Shown here: positions 39,116 to 48,046 of the stretch, one piece after another
Position numbering within the stretch: the stretch's first letter is position 1
How the letters are laid out: each line of letters starts with the position of its first letter
Source of the DNA: Thiohalobacter sp. IOR34
GTDB lineage: Bacteria > Pseudomonadota > Gammaproteobacteria > Thiohalobacterales > Thiohalobacteraceae
NCBI RefSeq assembly: GCF_030406045.1
Contig: NZ_CP128988.1
Location: forward strand, 593,438 to 657,437
Reading direction: 5' to 3'
Length of the DNA stretch: 64,000 nt
Made by a program: the position numbers and the translations under genes
Notes under the pieces: generated by a model
Told to the model about the DNA's origin: nothing
Database searches by the model: none
Seen by the model: the letters and a program-made list of their open reading frames with translations, nothing else

Positions 39116-39305
39116 CGTATAGGATTCTGGGGACAGTAGACATATTTCGCCTGCAACAGCGTTCTATCCGAATCCCCTCTCAGGCCTGGATTCTTCTACT
39201 CCGAGTGTGCAGCCAAACCATAGGAATATTTGAGTATACTGTCCCCGGAATTCCAATCATGCTACTGCAATATTCAACAGCAACGTGATAATGCTTGCAT
39301 AGTGG
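39113..39305. repeat. attC remnant followed by a GGGGACAGTA palindrome
   Basis: ACATAACGT at 39113-39121 matches an attC R' end, but no R'' is found. Instead an element at 39122-39254 is bounded by GGATTCTGGGGACAGTA and, inverted, GGAATTCCGGGGACAGTATA. It looks like a REP/IS200-type palindromic repeat that interrupted the attC (inference). Confidence 0.55.
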
Positions 39306-39401
39306 CTACTTCACATCACCCCGAGTCAACTTCTGATACACACCAAGACCGACAACCACCAAAACAGATGCAATTAACAAGAAAGTCGGGTAGATCAACA
39401 T
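39306..39401 (-). CDS. Possible 31-residue membrane protein
   Basis: Short frame on the cassette strand: MLIYPTFLLIASVLVVVGLG, then VYQKLTRGDVK. One hydrophobic helix with a basic tail, and a ribosome binding site AAAAGGATATTGCT before the ATG at 39401. No family recognised. Position within the cassette island and a good start signal support it, but the frame is short. Confidence 0.45.
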   Translation of the reverse strand: MLIYPTFLLIASVLVVVGLGVYQKLTRGDVK

Positions 39402-39561
39402 AGCAATATCCTTTTTCCCGGCATCAAAAATGAAAATCAGAGCAGGGATTATCCCTTAACTGGGGTGTCCGGTGGAATTGGGCCACGTCACATTTAGCCC
39501 AATTCGATAATTGAACCGCCCCGGGTTTACCGGAGACTCTATTTCTTGAGAGGATAGAGTC

Positions 39562-40484
<923 letters not shown>

Positions 40485-40535
40485 TGAAGCTGTTTTCTGC
40501 AAGCTCCGCCATTTCAAACATGGCGGAGCAAGAAG

Positions 40536-40871
40536 ATGGATCGAGTTGAAGAGAACGAGCTGACGGAGCGTCAGCGCTACTGGCTGGAACAGGTCCGTGC
40601 CTGTGAGGCCTCGGGAAAGACGGTTGCCGAGTATGCGGCGGAACAGGGTTTCTCCGCCTCGGCGATGTACGCCGGGAAGCAGACGCTGATTCGCAAGGGG
40701 GTTCTGCCGCGCACACCGCCAAGCCGGTTCCAGCGGGTGCAGATAGCCCCGATCCCGGCCGGTGACGACTGGCGTATCCAGTTACCGAACGGTGTGTCGG
40801 TGGCGTTCTCTGGCGAGGTGGACAGCGCTGCCCTGGCGATCGTCCTGAACACGGCGGCCACGCTCAGATGA
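40536..40871 (+). CDS. tnpA: IS66 accessory protein TnpA
   Basis: 111 residues with a helix-turn-helix-like core (RYWLEQVRACEASGKTVAEYAAEQGFSASAMY region, about 10-42). First of the three IS66 genes. Its role in transposition is required but not defined. It overlaps tnpB by ATGA. Confidence 0.88.
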   Translation: MDRVEENELTERQRYWLEQVRACEASGKTVAEYAAEQGFSASAMYAGKQTLIRKGVLPRTPPSRFQRVQIAPIPAGDDWRIQLPNGVSVAFSGEVDSAALAIVLNTAATLR

Positions 40872-41227
40872 TGCGGCCCTCGAACGACCTGCCCGTTGTG
40901 TACCTGTGCCGGGACGTGGTCGACTTCCGCAAGGGGATCAACGGTCTGGCGGTGCTGGTAGAAGAGGTCCTGGCGCTGGATCCGTTCTCCGAGCAGCTGT
41001 TCGTGTTCTGCAACCGGCGGCGGGACAAGGTCAAGATCCTGTACTGGGAACGCAACGGCTTCTGCCTGTGGCACAAGCGCCTGGAGCGGGACCGCTTCAA
41101 GTGGCCGCGCAAGGTGGATGCGGAGGTCATCACGCTGACCGGCCAGCAACTGAACTGGCTGCTGGACGGTTACGATGTCATGCGCCTCCAGCCGCATGAA
41201 CGGTTGCACTATCGCAGTGTTTTGTAG
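40868..41227 (+). CDS. tnpB: IS66 accessory protein TnpB
   Basis: 119 residues, IS66 Orf2 family, with VYLCRDVVDFRKGINGLAVL near 11-30 and the diagnostic KILYWERNGFCLWHKRLE near 57-74. Second gene of the IS66 operon; intact. Confidence 0.93.
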   Translation: MMRPSNDLPVVYLCRDVVDFRKGINGLAVLVEEVLALDPFSEQLFVFCNRRRDKVKILYWERNGFCLWHKRLERDRFKWPRKVDAEVITLTGQQLNWLLDGYDVMRLQPHERLHYRSVL

Positions 41228-41253
41228 CGTATTTTACCGGTCATTGTCGTATA

Positions 41254-42807
41254 ATGGAGTGCATGCCGATTGCACTGGATCAGCTGCCGGATGACGTCGA
41301 AGCCCTCAAGGCACTGGTCGCCGACCAGCTCAGCCGCAACGAACAACTCACCACGGAGAACCAGCGCTACAAGGCGCAGGTACTCACCCTCACCGAACAA
41401 CTGAACCTCGCACTGGCCCGGCGCTATGCGGCCAGCAGCGAAAAACTCTCGCCCGACCAGATCCGGCTGTTCGACGAAGCCGAGGTTGAGGCCGAGGCTG
41501 CGGAGTCTGATGAAGACGCCGTCGTCGCGGTCCCCGCACACACCCGCAGGAAGCGCGGTCGCAAGCCATTACCCGACACACTGCCTCGTATCGAGGTGGT
41601 CCACGAGTTACCGGAGCCGGACCGGTTCTGCCCGCGCGATGGTGCCCGGCTGGCCGAGATCGGCGAGGTGAGTTCCGAACAGCTGGATATCGTCCCGGCG
41701 AAGATCCGTGTGATCCGGCACATCCGCAAGCAGTACGCCTGCACCTGCGGCCAGTGCATCAAGACCGCACCGCTGCCGCCCCAGCCGATCCCCAAAAGCC
41801 TGGCCTCACCGGGCCTGCTGGCGCACATCACGGTCTCGAAGTACCAGGATGCGCTGCCGCTGTACCGGCAGGCGACGATCCTGAACCGGATCGGGGTGGA
41901 TCTGCCCCGGGCGACGCTGGCAAACTGGATGATCCAGGCCGGAGCGCTCGTCCAGCCGGTGATCAACCTGCTGCGAGACCGGTTGCTGGCCTATGACATC
42001 GTGCAGATGGACGAGACGCCGGTGCAGGTGCTGAAGGCACCGGGCAAGACCGCCCGGTCGAAGTCCTACCTGTGGGTGCAGCGTGGCGGGCCACCGGAGC
42101 AACGGGTGGTGCTGTACGACTACGACCCGAGCCGGAGCCAGACGGTGCCGAAGCGCCTGCTGGAGGGCTTTACGGGCTATCTGCAAACGGATGGCTATGA
42201 TGGATACAATGCTGTTGTGGCGGCCCATGGCCTGACGCACGTGGGCTGCATGGCGCATGCACGGCGCAAGTTCCACGAGGCGGTGCAGGCGCAGGGCAAG
42301 GGCAAGCACAAAAACCGCAAAGGCGGCCATGCCCATCGGGGTCTGGCGCTGATCCAGAAGCTGTACCGGGTAGAAAAGCAGGCGCGCACGCTCGAACCGA
42401 AAGACCGCCATGCGCATCGGCAGCGCCACGCCAAACCCCTGCTCGAAACCCTGCGGACCTGGCTGGACGAGGTCCTGCCACAGGTACCGCCGGCCACGGC
42501 CACCGGAAAGGCGCTGAACTACCTGAACAACGAATGGCCCAAGCTAGTTCGCTACCTGGAGGACGGCCGCCTGGAGATCGACAACAACGGGGCGGAGAAT
42601 GCCATCCGGCCATTCGTGGTTGGACGCAAGAACTGGCTGTTCAGCACATCCGTAAAAGGCGTGAAAGCCAGCGCCAACCTGTACTCGTTGATCGAGACGG
42701 CCAAAGCGAACGGGCTGGAGCCTTATGCCTACTTGCGGCGGGTGTTCAGCGAACTGCCCCGGGCCAATACCATTGAAGCCATCGAGGCGCTGCTGCCCGG
42801 CGCCTGA
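41254..42807 (+). CDS. tnpC: IS66 transposase TnpC
   Basis: 517 residues, the DDE transposase. N-terminal coiled coil (about 25-60), a zinc-finger-like region with CTCGQC near 167, then the catalytic domain with MDETPVQVL near 251, TDGYDGYN near 310 and NNGAENAIRPFVVGRKN near 445. Full length, so the element appears competent. Confidence 0.95.
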   Translation: MECMPIALDQLPDDVEALKALVADQLSRNEQLTTENQRYKAQVLTLTEQLNLALARRYAASSEKLSPDQIRLFDEAEVEAEAAESDEDAVVAVPAHTRRKRGRKPLPDTLPRIEVVHELPEPDRFCPRDGARLAEIGEVSSEQLDIVPAKIRVIRHIRKQYACTCGQCIKTAPLPPQPIPKSLASPGLLAHITVSKYQDALPLYRQATILNRIGVDLPRATLANWMIQAGALVQPVINLLRDRLLAYDIVQMDETPVQVLKAPGKTARSKSYLWVQRGGPPEQRVVLYDYDPSRSQTVPKRLLEGFTGYLQTDGYDGYNAVVAAHGLTHVGCMAHARRKFHEAVQAQGKGKHKNRKGGHAHRGLALIQKLYRVEKQARTLEPKDRHAHRQRHAKPLLETLRTWLDEVLPQVPPATATGKALNYLNNEWPKLVRYLEDGRLEIDNNGAENAIRPFVVGRKNWLFSTSVKGVKASANLYSLIETAKANGLEPYAYLRRVFSELPRANTIEAIEALLPGA

Positions 42808-43025
42808 GACGGCAGGACCGTGGCCGCCTCCCTGCAGCCACGGCCATTGGATACCTCGGGCGCCTACAGCACCTTCACATCGACGCTCCCTGTCGCGATC
42901 CCGGCATCCCTGCCGAGGCTCAATGTAACACGCCCGTCTCGTCCTGCAAGCCCTGGACCCCACCCCCAAATGTCACTTGGCACCACAGCGCAAGGGCGTC
43001 GGTCATTTTGCGCTTACCACGGAGG

Positions 43026-43354
43026 GTCTAGTGCATCACAGCGACCGGGGTTGCCAGTACCTGTCGGTGCGCTATACGGAGCGATTGGCCGAGGCAGGTA
43101 TTGAAGCCTCTGTCGGCAGCCGGGGTGACTCATACGACAACGCTTTGGCGGAAACGATCAATGGCCTGTACAAGGCCGAGGTTATCTACCGGCGGGGTCC
43201 CTGGAAGAACATGGAGGCGGTCGAGTACGCGACCCTGGAGTGGGTGGACTGGTTCAACCACCGGCGGCTGCTGGAGCCGATCGGCAATGTGCCACCGGCG
43301 GAGTTGGAAGCGGCGTATTATCGCCACCAGCAAGAGTCGGCCAAGGCGGCCTGA
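43026..43354 (+). pseudogene. IS3-family transposase OrfB, 3' part
   Basis: Joining 40452 to 43026 restores the frame as RRDTEG|LVHHSDRGCQY, the conserved second-Asp region. GSRGDSYDNALAETINGLYK then gives the catalytic Glu. It ends with the usual WFNHRRLLEPIGNVPPAE. Complete apart from the IS66 insertion. Confidence 0.9.
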
Positions 43355-43358
43355 CTCA

Positions 43359-43421
43359 AACAAAACAGTCTCCGGAATATCCGGGGCGGTTCACATAGGG
43401 ATGCGGTGTCGTTTTTGCCAT
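43359..43421 (-). pseudogene. Cassette gene 5' end truncated by IS3
   Basis: An ATG at 43421 with CAGGAG eight bases upstream starts MAKTTPHPY directly after attC 2 on the cassette strand. After nine codons it runs into the IS3 right end and stops within it. The rest of the gene is not recognisable across the IS. Confidence 0.6.
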
Positions 43422-43455
43422 TATTTACTCTCCTGTTGCAAATAAATTACTTGAA

Positions 43456-43544
43456 GGCCTAACGTTTCACATCACCGGCAGCAAAAAGCAGAGCGAGGAA
43501 CGAGCGGCGCTTTTTGCTGTCCGAGTGAATGTGATTGTTAGGGC
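43456..43544 (-). other. attC site 2
   Basis: 89-bp site, minus orientation: R'' GCCCTAACAATC at 43544, R' ACGTTAGGCC at 43456. Long arms GACAGCAAAAAGCGCCGC / GCAGCAAAAAGCAG-type palindrome with the CGTTCCTCG loop shared with attC 5. It belongs to the DUF3825 cassette. Confidence 0.9.
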
Positions 43545-43559
43545 ATCGACTTACATATA

Positions 43560-44345
43560 TCATGGGGCTAACCAATCTCTATCAGGGCGCGCCAATTGCC
43601 TTGCATTGTTGTACGCCATATCCAGCGTTAAACATGTTGAAGCCCTGTAAAAATCAGAGAACCTCTCTACAACTAAAGCCAAGTCGGCCTTTGATGGGTT
43701 CGTCAGACTCAAAGGCAATAGAAGCTGTATACTTCCCTGGTAATACTGCGGGATAGCTGTTTTATAATTTCTCTTGACTCTTTCTATAGCAGAATCAATT
43801 GCACCTTTTACAATATTCTGCAACCCATACGGATTCATTGTCTGCAGATCGGAAGGAAACCTATCAATGTTATCCGCAACAACATGCTCTACATTTATTC
43901 TCAGTTCTTTACGAGTATCGAATACTAAGACCGATGGGTCATCAAAATAATGGGGCATTTCTGGCAATGAAGAAAACCTGTTCAATTCCCATTCACCTTT
44001 CCGGGCGAATTTTTTGAAATGCCAGTAAGGATCAGAATCCTCCAGCTTATTCCTTTCAAACACTAGGAAGATTGGCTCTTGGCTGGAGGTAATTAGCCCG
44101 CAATTCCAACAACAAAACTCTTCATCTGGAGTGACAGCTATCTTTTTCTCTTCAGCCACTCTTCTATAGGTGTATGTTACATAGTTACGCAGCACCGGAT
44201 GATCATGGGAAGATGTCATATTCTTATAATCCCAGTCTTCCGGCTCAGCCATCTTGGCAAGAAACTCGATATTCTCATCAAATTTTGGCATCAACGCGAA
44301 ATCACGGAAAAGTTCTGGGAAGTCATACGGCTTTCTCTTTGTCAT
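43560..44345 (-). CDS. DUF3825 domain-containing protein (cassette gene)
   Basis: 261 residues, soluble. Matches DUF3825 by LAKMAEPEDWDYKN near 29-42, HPVLRNYVTYTYRRVAEEKKI near 48-68, FCCWNCGLITSSQEPIFLVFE near 77-97 and WHFKKFARKG near 107. The C-terminal part contains RVKRNYKTAIPQYYQGSIQL. DUF3825 occurs alone or with OST-HTH RNA-binding domains; its function is unknown, with nucleic-acid or defence links suspected. AT-rich, same orientation as its attC. Confidence 0.82.
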   Translation of the reverse strand: MTKRKPYDFPELFRDFALMPKFDENIEFLAKMAEPEDWDYKNMTSSHDHPVLRNYVTYTYRRVAEEKKIAVTPDEEFCCWNCGLITSSQEPIFLVFERNKLEDSDPYWHFKKFARKGEWELNRFSSLPEMPHYFDDPSVLVFDTRKELRINVEHVVADNIDRFPSDLQTMNPYGLQNIVKGAIDSAIERVKRNYKTAIPQYYQGSIQLLLPLSLTNPSKADLALVVERFSDFYRASTCLTLDMAYNNARQLARPDRDWLAP

Positions 44346-44369
44346 ATATTGCCTCTTTTTGCTCTTCTT

Positions 44370-44447
44370 GCCCTAACGATAAGGGTAACTGGCTGGCAAT
44401 GAAGCGCAGCGGAATTGCCAGTCCATGTTGACCCGCTTGTTAGATGC
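44370..44447 (-). other. attC site 3
   Basis: 78-bp site, minus orientation: R'' GCATCTAACAAGC at 44447, R' CGTTAGGGC at 44370. Central palindrome GGACTGGCAATTCC / GGCTGGCAAT region. It belongs to the nuclease-like cassette. Confidence 0.88.
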
Positions 44448-44895
44448 ATAGCTTCTCAGCACGTAAATTTGTTTCATTATATTCCCAGAATTCAACATCA
44501 CATGGAACTAAATGCTTGTATGTTCGTAAATAATACTGCGCCAATGTTTCTTTTCTTTTTTCGCTAAAGTCGTACAAAACAAACATGATTTTTCGGAAGC
44601 CCTTTGGTGCGGCCACGAAATAATACATAGCCTCATTCCAAACTGTTAGCTTTGCACTTGGCACATTGGCTCCGGATGTCCATTTGTGCGACTTGCACTC
44701 AACTATTATTTTTTGTTCGATACTTCCCAAGTCAAATGCATGTTCCTTTTTTATGCCTTCTATCCCAACTTGCACTTTAACATTGCGTTCCAGCGTTAAT
44801 CCTTCACTCTTAAAGAACTCCAATGCTGTTAATTCAAAATCATTGCCGACATGTGCATTTGATCTTGATCCTATTCTTTGGAACGGCTTACTCAT
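44440..44895 (-). CDS. PD-(D/E)XK nuclease-like protein (cassette gene)
   Basis: 151 residues. HAFDLGSIEQKIIVECKSHKW near 53-73 carries the D...E-x-K (ECK) pattern of restriction-endonuclease-like folds, and NDFELTALEFFKSEGL near 18-33 resembles the conserved N-terminal Glu helix. No DNA-recognition domain or methylase is nearby. The ATG at 44895 follows AAAGGGAAAT. The 3' end overlaps its attC by 8 bp, usual for cassettes. A defence role is inference. Confidence 0.68.
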   Translation of the reverse strand: MSKPFQRIGSRSNAHVGNDFELTALEFFKSEGLTLERNVKVQVGIEGIKKEHAFDLGSIEQKIIVECKSHKWTSGANVPSAKLTVWNEAMYYFVAAPKGFRKIMFVLYDFSEKRKETLAQYYLRTYKHLVPCDVEFWEYNETNLRAEKLCI

Positions 44896-44908
44896 ATTTC
44901 CCTTTTGC

Positions 44909-44973
44909 ATCTAACGCCGAGCTAAGGGGACGCGCGTTTTTTGCGCGTTCCCGCTTTAGCGCCTTGTTGGGCG
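44909..44973 (-). other. attC site 4
   Basis: 65-bp site, minus orientation: R'' GCCCAACAAGGCGC at 44973, R' GGCGTTAGA at 44909. Nearly perfect hairpin of CTAAAGCGGGAACGCGC and its complement. Confidence 0.88.
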
Positions 44974-45221
44974 GCAGCCATTACTTTATGGTTGCCGCCT
45001 GATTTAATGTGCGTGCTGAGCCAGGAACTCTCAGCGCATACTGGTTATTGTGTTTGCAGAAAGCACTGGCAGAAACATAGAAATAAATGCTTTTTGCTTT
45101 TAATCAGCTTTTGCCTTTTATTCGTGTTTCTCCTTTGCAGCATGCAAATAAACCATTTTTTTAGTTTTTTTGATCTTGCCGCTATTATTTTCGAGTTGGC
45201 AATATCCTTTTGTTTTTTGTT
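44974..45221. other. Cassette with no confident gene
   Basis: A 248-bp cassette body, very AT-rich. Frames exist on both strands: plus 45007-45306 (99 residues, hydrophobic) and minus 45045-45257 (70 residues, Lys-rich). Neither has a family match, and both run into attC 5. It may be a non-coding or regulatory cassette. Confidence 0.45.
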
Positions 45222-45309
45222 GCGCCCAACGCTATGCTCACTGGTAGAAAAAAGCAAAGCGAGGAACGAGCGACGCTTTTTTCTGTCCAGTGGAGCTATT
45301 TGTTAGGGC
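45222..45309 (-). other. attC site 5
   Basis: 88-bp site, minus orientation: R'' GCCCTAACAAATAG at 45309, R' GCGTTGGGCGC at 45222. Same CGTTCCTCG loop and AAAAAAGCG arms as attC 2, so the two sites are close relatives. Confidence 0.88.
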
Positions 45310-45841
45310 TGCTTGATTCTATAATTTTCATGATTTCGCGGTATTGTTTTCGGCTTTCTTCCAATTTTTCGCTGTCAAAGTCGGCAATCAGCTTAATACA
45401 CAAAGAACGAAGTTGGTCATCAGCGCCAGCGCGAAGCCAATGATCTGGATACAAATAGAGACCCTTGGTTAAATTTGTACCCAATTCTTTGTATTTTTCT
45501 TGCAGCATTCCTGAAACCATTTGATTGTTAAATGTAGAAAGAATGACGACTGAAAGTATTACGCCGCTTGTGTATCCGCCTTTAGTTGAAACCTCCATGG
45601 CAAGAATGCTTAGCTCCCAATCTGCCCCTTCGTCTACAAGAGTGACATCTTGTAGAGACCGCAACTCTCTCTTAATGTAACTTTCAACTTGCCCCTTTAT
45701 GTTGTCATCAGCCGAAACGGTTACTTTCACTTTTGCAGAAAATTGATTCGCACTACCCTGTGCTGCTCTTGCCACATTTCCAAAAAGGATAATTAGAATA
45801 ATCGCCGGTAATAGAAAACCGACATGTTTGATATTTCGCAC
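45296..45841 (-). CDS. Secreted hypothetical protein (cassette gene)
   Basis: 181 residues, GTG start at 45841 with AGGAGAAG upstream. Signal peptide (GFLLPAIILIILFGNVARA, about 8-26). The mature domain has alternating strands (KVKVTVSADD, WELSILAMEV) and a glycine/serine-rich hydrophobic patch GYTSGVILSVVILST, then a charged helical end. No family recognised; presumably periplasmic. It overlaps its attC by 14 bp. Confidence 0.7.
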   Translation of the reverse strand: MRNIKHVGFLLPAIILIILFGNVARAAQGSANQFSAKVKVTVSADDNIKGQVESYIKRELRSLQDVTLVDEGADWELSILAMEVSTKGGYTSGVILSVVILSTFNNQMVSGMLQEKYKELGTNLTKGLYLYPDHWLRAGADDQLRSLCIKLIADFDSEKLEESRKQYREIMKIIESSSPNK

Positions 45842-45856
45842 CGTTCTTCTCCTATT

Positions 45857-45868
45857 GCGCCCTAACAG
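45857..45868 (-). other. Half attC/attI core site at the array edge
   Basis: CTGTTAGGGCGC on the minus strand forms an R' core just before the first cassette gene. No matching R'' is found to its right, so this is the insertion point of an attI or a degraded attC. No integrase frame follows in 45869-46560. Confidence 0.55.
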
Positions 45869-46064
45869 TGTGTATCTGGAAAACTTCCATGTTTAAACAC
45901 GGAAACTTTCCATATAGTCCCTCAGGACAATTTCCGTACGAGTCAATCTATTTCCACGAAGCTAGCGCGTCTTTTGGGTTATATCAATAGAATATCGCAG
46001 ATTTTCCTGTTGGGTTTCTTCCGGAGGCCTGTAGTCAGGATTCGTAAATTACGGGAGTTTCCAT
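45869..46064. other. Intergenic region beyond the cassette array
   Basis: No gene. It contains short GGAAA/TTTCC palindromes near 45876-45945. Where an integrase gene would be expected there is none. Confidence 0.4.
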
Positions 46065-46312
46065 CTAGCCCGCATATTGCACGAAGACGGCCCGCATGAT
46101 CGGCATGCAGGCTGGTAAATGGGGCGGGAACTCGTAACCCGGCTTTGTGCCTGTTCGATCGACTCCGGGCATTGCCCGCCGTGGATCCCCCGATCGCGGC
46201 CTGGAGGCCGCTCCTACGGGGCATGGCGGCACAATGTGTTGGCGTAGGAGCGGTCTTCAGGCCGCGATCGAGGCGCAAGGGGTACCACACCCTGCTCGCC
46301 ACGATTGCCTAA
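46065..46312. repeat. MITE-1 left-half fragment with a REP pair
   Basis: Starts CTAGCCCGCATATTGCAC at 46065 and matches the MITE-1 left half to about 46170. REP-like 25-mers are at 46193-46217 (inverted) and 46243-46268. Confidence 0.7.
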
Positions 46313-46561
46313 TCCGGATATTGCACCAAGGATTCGATGCTCAGGGCGAGGCTGGCAAGGCAGCTTGGCCGATCGCCCGCAGAAGCATAGCCATAGCTAT
46401 GGTTCAATGGGGATCGGCCAGGATGCGCAGCCAGATGCGTCCTGACATCGAATAGGCACAAAGTGTACCCCGCCACGAGGGCCTATTTGCGAGCCTCCTG
46501 GCCTTGTATACCAGCCTGCACTCCGATCATGCGCGCCGCTTTGGTGCAATAGCCGGGCTAG
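46313..46561 (-). mobile_element. MITE-1 copy, reverse orientation
   Basis: Runs from CCGGATATTGCACCAAGG to GGTGCAATAGCCGGGCTAG. The interior matches the copy at 4529-4856 reversed, minus about 70 bp. CTAG at 46558-46561 is followed at once by a second CTAG holding the stop of the HDOD gene. Confidence 0.78.
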
Positions 46562-47971
46562 CTAGGCCGCGAGCTGGCGGGCCATGGCGTCCAGGGCGTC
46601 GCGGCCGTCCAGCACTCCGGCGGTGAGCGTGCGGGCCTCGGACGGGGTCAGGCCGAGGGCATTGAGCAGCATGACCGGGGGTTCGCCTTCGGCGCCTTCG
46701 CCGATGCCGTGGCCGCGGAGCAGTGTATCGACCAGCAGGGTGAGGTTGGCGTACAGGGCGTGATCGCCGGCGTAGGCCTCGTTGTGGTGCTCGCGGCAGG
46801 CGACCGCAACCGCCTCGGGCATGTCCCAGGCCTGCATCAGCCAGCTTCCGGTCTCGGTGTGTGGCGCGCCCGTCAGACGCTTCTCGATCAGGGTCACGGG
46901 GACATGGGGGTTGGCGGCGACCAGCCGGTTGAGGAGGAAGAATTCGCTGCGGAACAGGTGGCCGCAGAGCAGGAAGCCGAAGTTGTGCAACAGGCCGCAG
47001 AGATAGGCGACGCCGGGATTGATGGCCAGTTGGCCGCGCACCGCGCTGGCCAGGGTCTGGGCCAGGGCCGCGCTGTAGGTGGCGTGTTGCCAGAAGGCCT
47101 GCAGGCCGAGCGGGCCGTCGGCCGGGTTGCGGAAGGTGCGGCTGGCGGCCAGTCCCAGGGCCATGTTGAGCACCGTCTCGAAGCCGAGCACCCGTGCGGT
47201 GGCTTGCTCCAGGGTGTCGACCTTGCCCTGAAAGTTGAACAGGGCGGAGCGTGCATAGCGGATGATCTGCGCTGTCAGGCTGGGATCGGCCTGGATGACA
47301 TCGGTCAGGTCACGCACCGTGGCGTTGGGGTCGTTGCGGACCCGCAGCAGTCGGCGGGCCATCTCCGGCATGGCCGGCAGACGCTCGATGGATTCGATCT
47401 GGCGGCGCAGTTCGGCGGCCGGACGCAGGGCTTCCAGCGGATGGTTGCGCTCGAACTGGCCGGGCAGCAGGAAGTCGCGTGGATCGCGGCTCTCCAGCAC
47501 GGCCAGGGAGCGGGAGATGGCCAGGGTCGCGCTGGCGGCATGCAGGGTCTGGAACTGGTCTCCCGGCATGCAGGCCAGGCAGTTGTGGTAGCCCGGCTCG
47601 AAGCAGACCTCGCCCGCCTGCAGCAGGGTCTCGTCCACCACGGTCTCGACGCCGTAGGGTTCGCCGAGCGGGGGCACGGAGCCGGTCTCGCAATCGCTGA
47701 AGGTGGCATTCACCACCGGGGGCGGCGCCGGCTGCAGGCTGCGCCCGAAGTGCTGTTGCAGGGCATGGAAGTCGATCAGCCGTTCGGCCGGCAACACGGC
47801 CAGCAGCAGGCCGCGCCCGTCCTGCAGCAGCACACCCCGCACCAACTGCTGTTGCTGCAGGCCGCTGGCGGCGGCTGCCTCGTACAGGGTCCGGGTCGGG
47901 GTGTGTGGACGCAGTTCGAAGCGGGTCCTGTGTCGTTCCAGGAAGGTCTGGAGCCTGTTGGCCAGCTGCAT
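46562..47971 (-). CDS. YbaK-type deacylase domain fused to HDOD
   Basis: 469 residues. The N-terminal half (about 1-160) resembles YbaK/ProX aminoacyl-tRNA deacylases (ELRPHTPTRTLYEAAAASGL, PPLGEPYGVETVVDETL). The HDOD domain (about 195-395) has IERLPAMPEMARRLLRVRND near 198-217, PSLTAQIIRYARSALF near 232 and GLLHNFGFLLCGHLF near 315. HDOD proteins act in signalling without HD phosphodiesterase residues. The stop TAG (46562-46564) lies in a CTAG at a MITE-1 end. Downstream of xthA. Confidence 0.85.
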   Translation of the reverse strand: MQLANRLQTFLERHRTRFELRPHTPTRTLYEAAAASGLQQQQLVRGVLLQDGRGLLLAVLPAERLIDFHALQQHFGRSLQPAPPPVVNATFSDCETGSVPPLGEPYGVETVVDETLLQAGEVCFEPGYHNCLACMPGDQFQTLHAASATLAISRSLAVLESRDPRDFLLPGQFERNHPLEALRPAAELRRQIESIERLPAMPEMARRLLRVRNDPNATVRDLTDVIQADPSLTAQIIRYARSALFNFQGKVDTLEQATARVLGFETVLNMALGLAASRTFRNPADGPLGLQAFWQHATYSAALAQTLASAVRGQLAINPGVAYLCGLLHNFGFLLCGHLFRSEFFLLNRLVAANPHVPVTLIEKRLTGAPHTETGSWLMQAWDMPEAVAVACREHHNEAYAGDHALYANLTLLVDTLLRGHGIGEGAEGEPPVMLLNALGLTPSEARTLTAGVLDGRDALDAMARQLAA

Positions 47972-48046
47972 GTGGGGCTTCCTGTCGTTGACGTCCGTTC
48001 AGATTAGGCGGCACCGGCGTGGTGAAATGCGCAGCGGATCACATTT

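Noticed and set aside
44941-45306. 121-codon hydrophobic frame on the plus strand in the 44974-45221 cassette
   Set aside because: It runs opposite to the cassette orientation, spans attC sequences at both ends and consists of T-rich low-complexity sequence; noted only as uncertain.
45869-46560. Searched for an integron integrase next to the array
   Set aside because: No frame of the right size or with tyrosine recombinase features exists here; the interval is repeats.
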